NCBI GenBank assembly: GCA_035532755.1 | Contig: DATKQI010000324.1 | Location: 1-23,021, forward strand | Reading direction: 5' to 3' | Length of the DNA stretch: 23,021 bases | Source: DATKQI01 sp035532755 | Lineage (GTDB): Bacteria > Pseudomonadota > Alphaproteobacteria > Acetobacterales > Acetobacteraceae | Shown: positions 7,470 through 15,092 of the stretch, piece by piece | Numbering within the stretch: position 1 is the first letter of the stretch | Layout of the letters: every line of letters starts with the position of its first letter | Translations under genes and position numbers: made by a program | The notes under the pieces: generated by a model | Told to the model about the DNA's origin: nothing | Database searches by the model: none | Seen by the model: only the letters and a program-made list of their open reading frames with translations

Positions 7470-8000
7470 TCAGCGCAGGATGCTGGTCGTGAGCGTATCG
7501 ATCAGGCGCACACCGCCGTCGGCGGTGTAGGTGTCCGCGACGATCACGAACACCATCGGGCCATTGCGGCCGTCGCGCTGGAAGATGTCGAGATAGGCGC
7601 TGCTGCGCCAGATGCACTCCCCGATGCGGGCGTAGCGGAAGAACTCGTATTCGTAGCCGCCGTTCAGGACCCGCGGCAACGGCACGCACACCCGCGGCAG
7701 GCCGCGGAAGCTACGCGAGATGCCGTCGAAATCCGGCTCGCTCATGTAATCCAACGGATCCGGCTGCTCTGGCGCGCGCCGGTGTGCGTGGGTCGGGAAT
7801 GCGGGCGGTGCCACCAGGCCGGCGTAGCGGCTGGTTTGGACCCAGGCTTCGTCGTGATAGCGCGGCGCCGGGTCCATCACGGCCTGGAAGAAGCGGCGCA
7901 CCTCGCTGGCCTCCACCGGGTGACAAGCCAGGATCGGCCCGTTATGCGCGCCGATCACCGCGCGTACCTCGGTGGTGATGTAGTTGATCCGCATCGACAT
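7470..8000 (-). CDS. MaoC N-type (FAS1-like dehydratase) subunit (176 aa)
   Basis: The start is ATG at 8000 with GGGAGGA six bases upstream; a longer frame to 8015 would lose this SD. The protein is a hotdog domain of the MaoC N-terminal type, with FFQAVMDPAPRYHDEAW (37-53) and RYAGLVAPPAFP (58-69), matching the A-x-GD-x-NP-x-(Y/H)-x-D and APP-x-F-x pattern of that domain. The N-type half normally helps bind the acyl chain while the C-type half supplies the catalytic motif (family knowledge). It lies 13 bases upstream of its C-type partner. It resembles 13681-14250, so the two pairs are paralogous. Confidence 0.87.
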   Translation of the reverse strand: MSMRINYITTEVRAVIGAHNGPILACHPVEASEVRRFFQAVMDPAPRYHDEAWVQTSRYAGLVAPPAFPTHAHRRAPEQPDPLDYMSEPDFDGISRSFRGLPRVCVPLPRVLNGGYEYEFFRYARIGECIWRSSAYLDIFQRDGRNGPMVFVIVADTYTADGGVRLIDTLTTSILR

Positions 8001-8071
8001 GGGTCCTCCCGGCAAGAAGCATCATCCGGGCAGGACGCGCGGGCGGCAAGTCTATGCCGCGGAGCGCCGCA

Positions 8072-8101
8072 GGAACGGGGGACCCGCAGGCCCCCCGTTC
8101 C
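8072..8101 (-). terminator. Strong hairpin after the transporter gene
   Basis: GGAACGGGGG (8072-8081) and CCCCCGTTCC (8092-8101) form a perfect 10-base stem with a 10-base loop. It begins two bases past the stop of the leftward transporter gene (8104). There is no T-tract after it, so it may be a Rho-dependent or partial terminator, or an mRNA 3' stabiliser that lowers expression of the hydratase pair downstream. Confidence 0.5.
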
Positions 8102-8103
8102 GC

Positions 8104-9501
8104 TCAGCGGGCGATCGCTTCCAGTTCCAGCTTCTTGGTGCGCGGCCCGAGGCCGGCGACCGAGATGATCACCACGGCCATGCTCGCGGCAACAAACGCG
8201 AACACGCCGGAGACGCCGAAGTCACGCAGGAAGAAGGCGACGAAGAACGGCGTGAGGATGCCGCTCAGCCGGCTCCAGGAATACACGAATCCGACGCCAC
8301 GGGCACGAATGCGGGTCGGATAGAGTTCCGCCTGGTAGTTGTGCAATGCGTAGGAAAGCCACTGCGTGGACATCGCGAGGCAGACGCCGAGTACGATCAG
8401 TGCCGGTGTCGAGGTGACGTTGCCGAACCAGATGCCAAATACGGCGATCGCGAGGCAGGAGCCGCAGACATGCCATTTTCGCTCCAGCCGGTCGGCGAAC
8501 CCCATGATCGAGAACGAGAAGGCAACGGCCGCGATGTTGATGATCATGCTGTATTCAAGGCTCTGGGTGATATGGATGCCCTTGGCGATGAGCAGGGTGG
8601 GCGTCCATGCCACGAAGCCGTAGAACCCGACGGTCTGGAAGAAGTTGAACAGCATCAGCATGATCGTACGCTTGATGTAGGTCGGGCTGAAGATCTCGGC
8701 GACGCGGCCCTTGCGCGGGTCCTGATAGACTGGCCGGTCGGGCATGGGCAACGGTTGCCCCGATTCGGCTTCCGCCCGGGCCTCGATCCCGGCCATCACG
8801 CGTTCGGCCTCCTCCATCCTTCCCTGCTGGGCGAGCCAGCGCGGGCTTTCTGGCAGGCCGAGCCGGATCCACCAGACGACGATTGCGGCGACCGAACCGA
8901 TCCACGCCACCCAGCGCCAGCCTTCATAACCGAACGGAGTCGCGGCTGTCAGTTGCCAGGACAGGAAATAGGTCACCAGGAAGGCGACGGCGTTCAATGC
9001 CTGCAACAGGCCGAAGGCCTGGCCGCGGGCCTTTTTTGGAACCAGTTCGGAGAGATAGGCATCCACCGTGACGAGCTCGACGCCGACGCCGAGCGCGCTG
9101 ATGAAGCGCCAGAGATTGACGCCATCGGCGGTGGTCTGCATGGCCATGATGAAATTGGCGATGCCGAAGAAGATCAGCGAGTAGGTGAAGATCGCGCGCC
9201 GACCGAAATGATCCGCGAGGTAGGAGACGAACAACGCGGCGACGAACAGCCCTGCGAACAGCGCCGCAACGAAGCTCGCGAAGCCGCTCAGGCCGAAAAA
9301 ACTCACTGTGGTCGCAGTGAATATCTTGGCCTTGAACAGGCCCGGACCCAGGGCTGCGATCAATCCGATGGCATAGCCGTCGAAGAAGCCGCCGAGGGTG
9401 AGCAGAATCGCCATGATCCACAAGGACCGTGTCATCGGCAGGCGGTCGAGGCGGGCAGTCAGCCTCTCCGCTGCCGTGCCGGCAGGTATCGTCGCACTCA
9501 T
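8104..9501 (-). CDS. MFS transporter of the sugar/carboxylate porter type (465 aa)
   Basis: ATG at 9501 follows AAGGAGGAAG, a near-perfect SD. The protein has the twelve-helix major facilitator layout: DGYAIG in helix 1 (41-46), YLADHFGRR in loop 2-3 (94-102), ELVPKKARG after helix 4 (152-160), LPESPRWL opening the central loop (216-223), a charged central loop to about residue 275, and ELYPTRIRARG in the second half. This is the sugar-porter/aromatic-acid-symporter branch. It acts in the inner membrane, probably as a proton symporter. The gene context suggests the substrate is the carboxylic acid handled by the surrounding enzymes (inference). It is followed by a strong hairpin before the hydratase pair. 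Confidence 0.92.
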   Translation of the reverse strand: MSATIPAGTAAERLTARLDRLPMTRSLWIMAILLTLGGFFDGYAIGLIAALGPGLFKAKIFTATTVSFFGLSGFASFVAALFAGLFVAALFVSYLADHFGRRAIFTYSLIFFGIANFIMAMQTTADGVNLWRFISALGVGVELVTVDAYLSELVPKKARGQAFGLLQALNAVAFLVTYFLSWQLTAATPFGYEGWRWVAWIGSVAAIVVWWIRLGLPESPRWLAQQGRMEEAERVMAGIEARAEAESGQPLPMPDRPVYQDPRKGRVAEIFSPTYIKRTIMLMLFNFFQTVGFYGFVAWTPTLLIAKGIHITQSLEYSMIINIAAVAFSFSIMGFADRLERKWHVCGSCLAIAVFGIWFGNVTSTPALIVLGVCLAMSTQWLSYALHNYQAELYPTRIRARGVGFVYSWSRLSGILTPFFVAFFLRDFGVSGVFAFVAASMAVVIISVAGLGPRTKKLELEAIAR

Positions 9502-9902
9502 TGGTTTACTTCCTCCTTTGTTTTGGCGCTTTCGGGCACGCCATTGTTCGGCTCGTCGTGGTCTACGGCCCTTCTATCCCTGCATAACAGACATAGGCTA
9601 ATCCTGCCTTGACGTAACCGCAACTGGTTTGTGCGGCCATTATCACCGGTCCGGATCATGCCGCATTGCATCATCGCCGGCGACGCTGTGGTCAGGCGCG
9701 GCGGGCATGCGCGTGGCAGCCGCAGGGATGCCTGGATATATGCCGCCCCCGGTCCTGCGCCGACGGCTCCACCACATCGTGGACGGGAAACTCGGCATTG
9801 ATCCAGATCGAACAGTCCGTCGCGCGAATGACGCATGTCAAATATACGACCGTTGCATACTCACCGCGACCGCGAGCGATCGCGCGCGGAGTGGCCCGCG
9901 GA
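9502..9902. other. 401-base intergenic region upstream of the transporter
   Basis: I see no credible gene here. The stretch lies between the end of the hydrolase gene and the transporter gene, both leftward, so it should hold the transporter promoter. A short inverted repeat, CCGCA-N9-TGCGG, occurs at 9619-9637, and a weak TTGCGG-N17-TAGCCT can be read on the minus strand from 9623. Neither is strong enough to assign. Confidence 0.5.
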
Positions 9903-10784
9903 TTACGCGGTCAGAACCCGCAGCAGGAACGAATTGACCGACCCGGCGGCCTCGTAGGCGGCCCAATGTCCGGCATTTGGTACGATTTCCGTTGCGGCAT
10001 CCGGACGGGCCTGGCGCATCAGCGCCACCCGGACATCAAGCAGCGCGCGGTCCGGCATCTCCCGCTCACCCCACAGCGCGTGCACCGGCGCGCGCACGCG
10101 CCCCAGAGCCTGATGCAGCACCGGTGATATCCACATGCTGCCGCTGTTCAGACGGGCGTGCTGGGAGTTCCGTTCCTGGATCTCCAGCGCCAGCGCATCG
10201 ATGGCGGCTGGATCGGCCAGCATCATACGCGCCAGATTGGTCCGATGCGCCGCAATCCGGTCCTCCCCGGTGCGGTCGCGCACCTTGACCAGTTCGACCG
10301 AGCGGTTCGGCGGGCCGAGGCCGCCGGAGCCGATCAAGGTAAGCGAGCGCACGCGATCTCCCACGGCGGCGGCGAGCACCCCCGCGATCACGCCGCCGAA
10401 CGAGAATCCGATGATATGCAAGGGCACGGCCCCGCCAACCACTGTCTCAAGACCACGGCCAACGATCCCCGCAATCGTTGCGGCATCGACCGGCTCCGGC
10501 GCGCGCTCGGACTCGCCGAGCCCCGGCAGGTCGGGCGCGATGACGGTGTGGTCAGCGCTGAGCGCGGCCAGGTTGCGCACCCAGTGGCGCCAGGATCCGG
10601 CGCCGCCATGGGCCAGCAGCACCACCGGCCCGCGCCCCCACACGCGCCAGACCATCGTCCCCGCGCCGCACGGGGTTGCATGATGCCGCGCGGCGCCATC
10701 GAGCCGGTCGAGTAACGCGCGCGCGGCCATGGCATCGGCGATCGGACCGGTGTCATCCGCGGGCACGATCGTGACGACAGCCAT
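9903..10784 (-). CDS. Alpha/beta hydrolase (293 aa)
   Basis: The start is ATG at 10784, preceded by AAAGGAAG about ten bases upstream; longer frames lack an SD. The protein has a standard alpha/beta hydrolase fold: oxyanion loop HGGAGSW (59-65), DLPGLGES (85-92), nucleophile elbow GFSFGG with Ser128 (126-131), an acid candidate in WGEREMPD (238-245) and catalytic His273 in NAGHWAAYE. It resembles MhpC/esterase-type hydrolases that cut esters, lactones or carbon-carbon bonds of keto acids. It stands alone, transcribed away from the fourth MmgE/PrpD gene. It could release the acid substrate from an ester or act on a ring-cleavage product (inference). Confidence 0.9.
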   Translation of the reverse strand: MAVVTIVPADDTGPIADAMAARALLDRLDGAARHHATPCGAGTMVWRVWGRGPVVLLAHGGAGSWRHWVRNLAALSADHTVIAPDLPGLGESERAPEPVDAATIAGIVGRGLETVVGGAVPLHIIGFSFGGVIAGVLAAAVGDRVRSLTLIGSGGLGPPNRSVELVKVRDRTGEDRIAAHRTNLARMMLADPAAIDALALEIQERNSQHARLNSGSMWISPVLHQALGRVRAPVHALWGEREMPDRALLDVRVALMRQARPDAATEIVPNAGHWAAYEAAGSVNSFLLRVLTA

Positions 10785-10919
10785 GAGCGCGTGCTTCCTT
10801 TCAAGCTGCGGCCGGACACCGCGGCGCAACGCTAGCGCGGCGCTCTGGCTCTGTCGAACCGGCGACGGGCAGCGGTGCTTGCGCGCGTGCCGGGGGCGGC
10901 GCATGCTGCCGCTCGGGAG

Positions 10920-10925
10920 CATAAT
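10920..10925 (+). promoter_or_regulatory. Candidate -10 box for the rightward operon
   Basis: CATAAT matches five of six bases of the sigma70 -10 consensus and lies 29 bases before the ATG at 10955. No -35 box is visible at the right spacing, which would fit an activator-dependent promoter. Confidence 0.3.
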
Positions 10926-10954
10926 GCCAAGACTGCGGTGAAAGGGGATTGCTC

Positions 10955-12298
10955 ATGCCGCTCACCCAGGCGCTCGGTCAGTTCGTCGCCGATCTGTCGC
11001 CGAACCGGCTGCCGGAGGAGGCTGTGCGCATCGCACGCCTCGGGTTCACCGATTGCATCGGCACCATGATCGCGGGGCACGACGAACCCTGCGCGCAAAT
11101 CCTCAAGCGCGTGCTTGCGCCGGCGGACGGCGCTGCGACCCTCTATTTCAGCGGGGAGCGCAGCCCCGGCCCTGAGGCCGGGTGGATCAATGCCGCGGCC
11201 GCGCATGCGCTCGACTATGACGACGTGGCGCTGCGCGGGCATCCCTCCACCGTGCTGGTGCCAGCGATCCTGGCCGAGGCCGAGGTTCTCGGCGCGTCCG
11301 GCCTCGATATGATCGTCGCCTATGTCGCCGGCTACGAGACCTGGGCCGAACTGGTGAGACGCGACGCACCGATGTACCATCAGAAGGGGTGGCACCCGAC
11401 CGGCATCTTCGGCGCGGTCGGCGCCGCTGCCGCCTGCGCCAAGCTGCGCAAGCTGGATGCGGCACGCACCACCATGGCGATCTCGCTCGGCGCGTCGCAG
11501 GCAGCCGGGATCATGGCGAATTTCGGCACCATGACGAAACCGTTCCACGCCGGCCGCGCGGTGCATGGTGGAATCATGGCCGCCCGACTGGCCGAGGCCG
11601 GCTATACGTCGAACATGGATGCGCTGGAACATCCGCAGGGATTCCTGAGCGCGGTCTCGCCCGAGGGTCACCCGGACCGCACCGGCGCGGCCCGCCTCGG
11701 CGAGGATTGGGCGATCATCCAGCACGGCCTCAGCATCAAAAAATATCCCGCGTGCTACGGCACGCATCGCGCGATCGACGGCATGCTCGATCTGCTGGCC
11801 GAGCATCCGGTGCGGCCCGACGACGTGCGCAAGGTCACGGTGCATTTCGGCCTGTTCACCTCCAAGGTGTTGCGCAACCACCGGCCCGATACGGGTCTGG
11901 CCGCGAAGTTCAGCATGGAGTTCGCGATGGCGAGCTGCCTGATTGCCCGGCGCGTCGGGCTGGCGGAGCTGACCGACGGATTCGTGCGCCGGGCCGATGT
12001 GCAGGCGATGATGGGGCGCGTCGCGCTCGACACCACGGAGGAAACCGATCCGGACAATCCGGGCGGGCCGCCCTGGGAGCAGGTGCGGATCGAGATCGGC
12101 TCGGGCCAGGTGCTTGAAGGACCGCAGGTGCGGCGGGCCCGCGGCCACGCCGAACGACCACTGTCGGAGGGCCAGTTGCACGAGAAATTCGTGGATTGCC
12201 TGGCTGCCGGCGGTTCCGCGATTGCCGCCGAGACGCTGTTCGCGCGCCTGCAGGCGCTGCGCGGCGTCGCGGCGCGCGAACTGACTTCGGTGCACTAG
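10955..12298 (+). CDS. MmgE/PrpD family protein (447 aa), fourth copy
   Basis: ATG at 10955 follows AAAGGGG about eight bases upstream; a TTG two codons earlier is less likely. Family landmarks are complete: NAAAAHALDYDD (79-90), RGHPSTVLVPA (94-104, His96), KGWHPTG (144-150, His147), NFGTMTKPFHAG (189-200, Lys195) and SIKKYPACYGTH (260-271, Lys262/263, His271). It resembles the middle copy (3561-4928) most closely by eye. Here it opens a rightward operon and is followed by the HMG-CoA-lyase-like gene, linking MmgE/PrpD chemistry to the CoA pathway. The exact reaction (hydro-lyase, decarboxylase or epimerase) cannot be decided from sequence. Confidence 0.93.
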   Translation: MPLTQALGQFVADLSPNRLPEEAVRIARLGFTDCIGTMIAGHDEPCAQILKRVLAPADGAATLYFSGERSPGPEAGWINAAAAHALDYDDVALRGHPSTVLVPAILAEAEVLGASGLDMIVAYVAGYETWAELVRRDAPMYHQKGWHPTGIFGAVGAAAACAKLRKLDAARTTMAISLGASQAAGIMANFGTMTKPFHAGRAVHGGIMAARLAEAGYTSNMDALEHPQGFLSAVSPEGHPDRTGAARLGEDWAIIQHGLSIKKYPACYGTHRAIDGMLDLLAEHPVRPDDVRKVTVHFGLFTSKVLRNHRPDTGLAAKFSMEFAMASCLIARRVGLAELTDGFVRRADVQAMMGRVALDTTEETDPDNPGGPPWEQVRIEIGSGQVLEGPQVRRARGHAERPLSEGQLHEKFVDCLAAGGSAIAAETLFARLQALRGVAARELTSVH

Positions 12299-12396
12299 CA
12301 GGAGATATCGGCCGGGCCTCCGAAACCGGGGTCGGCCGGACAGCGAAAGTAGCCGCGTCCACGGCGGGGGCGGTGTGGTGGAAAGGGAACAACGCA

Positions 12397-13593
12397 ATGT
12401 CGGGCCAGTATCCCAAAATCGTCTATACCGAAGAAGTGATGCGTGAGGGCATGCAGATCGAGGATGCCAACATCCCGGTCAGTGCCAAAGTGGAACTTCT
12501 GGACGCGGTATCCGAAACCGGGCTGAAGCAGATCGTCATCGGCTCGTTCGTCAGCCCCAGATACACGCCGCAGATGGCGCAGATCGACGAGGTCGTGAGG
12601 CGCTTCCATCCGAAGCCCGGGGTGATGTACACTGCGCTGGCGCTGAACGAGAAGGGGGTCGAGCGGGCAAAACAATATGCCCCGCCGCTCACGATCGTGC
12701 GCAGCACCCGCCCGCAGCTCAGGGTGCACCAGTGCGATGTGTTTGCGCGCCGCAACACGAACCGCTCGCAGATGCAGGAAATGGCACTGTGGCCGAAGGT
12801 CATCGCCGCCGCGGTCGAGAAGGGCGTGAAGGAAGCCGGCATCGGCACCAACGCGACCTTCGGCTCCAACTTCGTGGGCGACTTCACGGTCGACCAGACC
12901 ATGGTCTTCCTGGAAAAGCAGCACGCGCTATGGGACGCGGTTGGGATCAAGGTCACCTCGGTCAGCATCGGCGACCCGATGGGCTGGTGCCATCCGGTGA
13001 AGGTCGAGCAGATTTTCGGCCGCGTGAAGCGCCGCTGGCCGGAGATCAACACGTTCAGCGCGCATTTGCACAACAGCCGCGGCATGGCGATCACCTCGGC
13101 CTATGCCGCGATCAAGACGCTGGACGGCACCGACACCTTGCATCTGCAAGGGACTCTCGGCGGCATCGGCGGCTGTCCGTATTGCGGCAACGGCCGCGCG
13201 ACCAGCATGGCGCCCACCGAGGATTTCATGCACATGCTGGAAGGCATGGGTGTCGAGACCGGCGTCGATATCGACAAGCTCATCTCCTGCGTCTGGATGC
13301 TGGAGAAGATGATCGGGCGTTACGCGTGGGGGCATGTCTCCCGCACCGGCCCGCGGCCGATGCAACTGGAGCAGATGTACGACGCGAACGCCCCGTTCGT
13401 GGAAACGGTCGAGCAGGCGAAGCATTTCAAGCTCGGCCCGAAGGCGTACGAAGGCTGCATCTATCCGTGGGACAAGCCGATCACCAGCCCGTATCTCGAT
13501 CGCGTCAAGCAGGGGCTGCCGGCGTATGAGGTGGACGGCGCCTGGCCGTGGGAAGAGGCGTTCTTCCCGAAGCCGCTTGTGCCGGCGAAGTAA
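12397..13593 (+). CDS. HMG-CoA lyase-like (DRE-TIM metallolyase) enzyme (398 aa)
   Basis: ATG at 12397 is preceded by GAAAGGGA. The protein is a pyruvate-carboxyltransferase/HMG-CoA-lyase TIM barrel. It shows REGMQ (16-20) where HMG-CoA lyase has RDGLQ, AHLHNSRG (222-229) with the two metal-binding His (223, 225), and GGIGGCPYCGNG (255-266) matching the GG-x-GGCPYA-x-G active-site loop, with Cys260 at the place of the lyase's catalytic-loop Cys. The metal ligand Asp of RDGLQ is Glu17 here. At 398 residues it is about 100 longer than typical HMG-CoA lyase, with an extra C-terminal region (about 310-398). It probably cleaves a tertiary 3-hydroxyacyl-CoA to a ketone or keto acid plus acetyl-CoA (inference). 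True HMG-CoA lyase activity is possible but less likely given the changes. Confidence 0.88.
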   Translation: MSGQYPKIVYTEEVMREGMQIEDANIPVSAKVELLDAVSETGLKQIVIGSFVSPRYTPQMAQIDEVVRRFHPKPGVMYTALALNEKGVERAKQYAPPLTIVRSTRPQLRVHQCDVFARRNTNRSQMQEMALWPKVIAAAVEKGVKEAGIGTNATFGSNFVGDFTVDQTMVFLEKQHALWDAVGIKVTSVSIGDPMGWCHPVKVEQIFGRVKRRWPEINTFSAHLHNSRGMAITSAYAAIKTLDGTDTLHLQGTLGGIGGCPYCGNGRATSMAPTEDFMHMLEGMGVETGVDIDKLISCVWMLEKMIGRYAWGHVSRTGPRPMQLEQMYDANAPFVETVEQAKHFKLGPKAYEGCIYPWDKPITSPYLDRVKQGLPAYEVDGAWPWEEAFFPKPLVPAK

Positions 13594-13627
13594 TCCTCTC
13601 CTCGGGCGGAATATTCCGGTGGCGGGT

Positions 13628-13645
13628 CGGGGCAGCCATGCCCCG
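13628..13645 (+). other. Short stem-loop between lyase and hydratase genes
   Basis: GGGGCA-GCCA-TGCCCC with one extra C:G pair gives a 7-base stem in the 87-base gap between two operon genes. A 12-base palindrome CGGAATATTCCG (13607-13618) precedes it. There is no T-tract. It may be an mRNA processing or partial termination site, or chance. Confidence 0.25.
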
Positions 13646-13680
13646 GTCCGGCACTCTTCCGGATTGTCATGGAGTTGCGC

Positions 13681-14250
13681 ATGAGCGAGACGGCAAAAAT
13701 CCTGACCGACGAGATTCGCGCCCTGATCGGCGCCACCGCGGCACGCGTGGAGGCGAGCCCGGCCTGGGGCATCGAACGCGAGGGGCTGCGGATCTTCACC
13801 AACGCCATCATGGATCCCGACCCGCGCTACTGGGACGACGAATTCGCCCGGAGCACGAAATTCGGCGGCATCATCACACCACCGATCTACTGCTCCTACA
13901 TCGGTCGCAAGACGCTGGCCGGAAGCGATGACCCGATCACCCGCGCCTTTCGCGAGAATCCGGAATCGGACGGCATCGGCGGCGTGCGCGACGGCGGTGA
14001 TCGTGGCGAAGGCGCGCTGCCGCCGATTCCCACCAACCTGAAACGAATTCTGAACGCCGGCAACGAGATCGAGCTCTCGCGCTATCCGAGCCTCGGCGAT
14101 CGGATTTTTTCGCAGGCTAGATATGCCGATATCAACGGGCACGTCACCAAGGACGGCTCCGCGATGCTGGTCGTCACGACCGAGGTGACCTATACCAACC
14201 AGGACGGCGCGGTACTCTGCGTCCTGCGCGCATCATCGATCCGCCGCTAG
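13681..14250 (+). CDS. MaoC N-type (FAS1-like dehydratase) subunit (189 aa)
   Basis: ATG at 13681 is chosen over the in-frame ATG at 13669 because GGAG (13671-13674) is correctly spaced only for the former. The hotdog domain shows IFTNAIMDPDPRYWDDEFA (38-56) and KFGGIITPPIY (60-70), the substrate-side pattern of the MaoC N-terminal domain. It is a paralogue of 7470-8000 but carries a Gly/Asp-rich loop (about 95-113) that the other lacks. The C-type partner begins 27 bases downstream. It probably forms the non-catalytic or substrate-binding half of a heteromeric enoyl-CoA hydratase. Confidence 0.88.
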   Translation: MSETAKILTDEIRALIGATAARVEASPAWGIEREGLRIFTNAIMDPDPRYWDDEFARSTKFGGIITPPIYCSYIGRKTLAGSDDPITRAFRENPESDGIGGVRDGGDRGEGALPPIPTNLKRILNAGNEIELSRYPSLGDRIFSQARYADINGHVTKDGSAMLVVTTEVTYTNQDGAVLCVLRASSIRR

Positions 14251-14277
14251 ACCGGGTTGCAGCATGAGGGTTTTGCC

Positions 14278-14781
14278 ATGACCACTGCGGACGAGCTTCG
14301 CCACAAGACGCAGCTCCACTACGATGACGTGACGGTCGGCGAACAACTGCCGCCGCTGGTGATCGGCCCGATGACCCCCACCCACCTGTTCCGGTGGAGT
14401 GCGGCGATCGAGAACTGGCACCGCATCCATTACGATCAGAATTTCGCGATCTACCACGAGGGCCTGCCCAACATCCTGGCCCAGGGCTCGTGGAAGCAGA
14501 GCATCCTGCCGCGCTACCTGAAGGATATCTGCCTGCCGGACGGCTGGCCGTGGAAGGTCTCGTTCCAGCACCGTGCGATGATCGTTCCGGGGGATACCAT
14601 CACCGTCTGGGCCACGGTCACCGGCCGGCGCGAGATCGAGGGCCTCGGCTGCGTCGATCTCGATGTCGGCATGAAGCTGCAATACGGCGCCGAAAGCTGC
14701 CCGGGCAAGGCCACCATCGTGCTGCCCATCCGCGGCGGCCGGGCCATCCCCTATCCGTTCGTGCCACCCAAGTCCGCCTGA
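14278..14781 (+). CDS. MaoC/HTD2-like hydratase subunit, C-type half (167 aa)
   Basis: ATG at 14278 has GAGGG seven bases upstream; a TTG at 14257 could extend it by seven codons but is less likely. The hotdog domain carries ENWHRIHYD (45-53), QGSWKQS (69-75) and an ending VLPIRGGRAIPYPF, all shared with 6971-7456. The N-x-HRIHYD signature is that of HTD2/mesaconyl-type acyl-CoA hydratases. The upstream partner supplies the N-type hotdog. It sits directly behind the lyase-like enzyme, so its product may be the 3-hydroxyacyl-CoA that the lyase cleaves (inference). Confidence 0.88.
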   Translation: MTTADELRHKTQLHYDDVTVGEQLPPLVIGPMTPTHLFRWSAAIENWHRIHYDQNFAIYHEGLPNILAQGSWKQSILPRYLKDICLPDGWPWKVSFQHRAMIVPGDTITVWATVTGRREIEGLGCVDLDVGMKLQYGAESCPGKATIVLPIRGGRAIPYPFVPPKSA

Positions 14782-14807
14782 CCACGCAGGCCAAGGAGAC
14801 AGACAGC

Positions 14808-15080
14808 ATGGGACGTTGGATCGCGATCGGGACGGCCCCCGGGTGGGATGATTTCGGCAAATTCACCGCGGAGATGAAACCGACCAGCCAATGGCGCGTG
14901 GACCCGCGTACCACGATCACCACCGTCATAGCCCTGGGCGACGGCCGCCTGATGGCCGAATGCCACGCCGTGCAGCAGGCGGATTTCGATGCCTGGCTGC
15001 GGCAGAAGAACTGGCAGGTCGAAAGCGTCACGCCGATCACCCATCTTGCGAAGACCGGCGAGATCTGGAAAATCGACTGA
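14808..15080 (+). CDS. Uncharacterised 90-residue protein
   Basis: ATG at 14808 is preceded by CCAAGGAGAC, a strong SD, and codon use matches the neighbours, so the gene looks real. I do not recognise the family. The protein is soluble, without signal peptide, Cys pairs or membrane segment. It opens MGRWIAIGTAPGWDDF and has four Trp in the first half or near the end (positions 4, 13, 29, 63, 69, 87 by count). The alternating strands and helices suggest a compact alpha+beta fold, perhaps ferredoxin-like (guess). It closes the operon of MmgE/PrpD, lyase and hydratase pair, so a subunit or accessory role there is plausible. Confidence 0.75.
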   Translation: MGRWIAIGTAPGWDDFGKFTAEMKPTSQWRVDPRTTITTVIALGDGRLMAECHAVQQADFDAWLRQKNWQVESVTPITHLAKTGEIWKID

Positions 15081-15092
15081 CGCGCGGCGCGG

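Noticed and set aside
9498..9836. Leftward 112-codon frame upstream of the transporter
   Set aside because: It ends over the transporter SD/start region, has no SD of its own and a chance-like composition.
9836..9841. Perfect TTGACA on the minus strand upstream of the transporter
   Set aside because: The hexamer 17 bases downstream is GGACTG, not a -10 box, so a promoter is not supported.
12928..14142. 404-codon leftward frame opposite the lyase and hydratase genes
   Set aside because: It is antisense to conserved genes, spans two of them and shows no domain signature.
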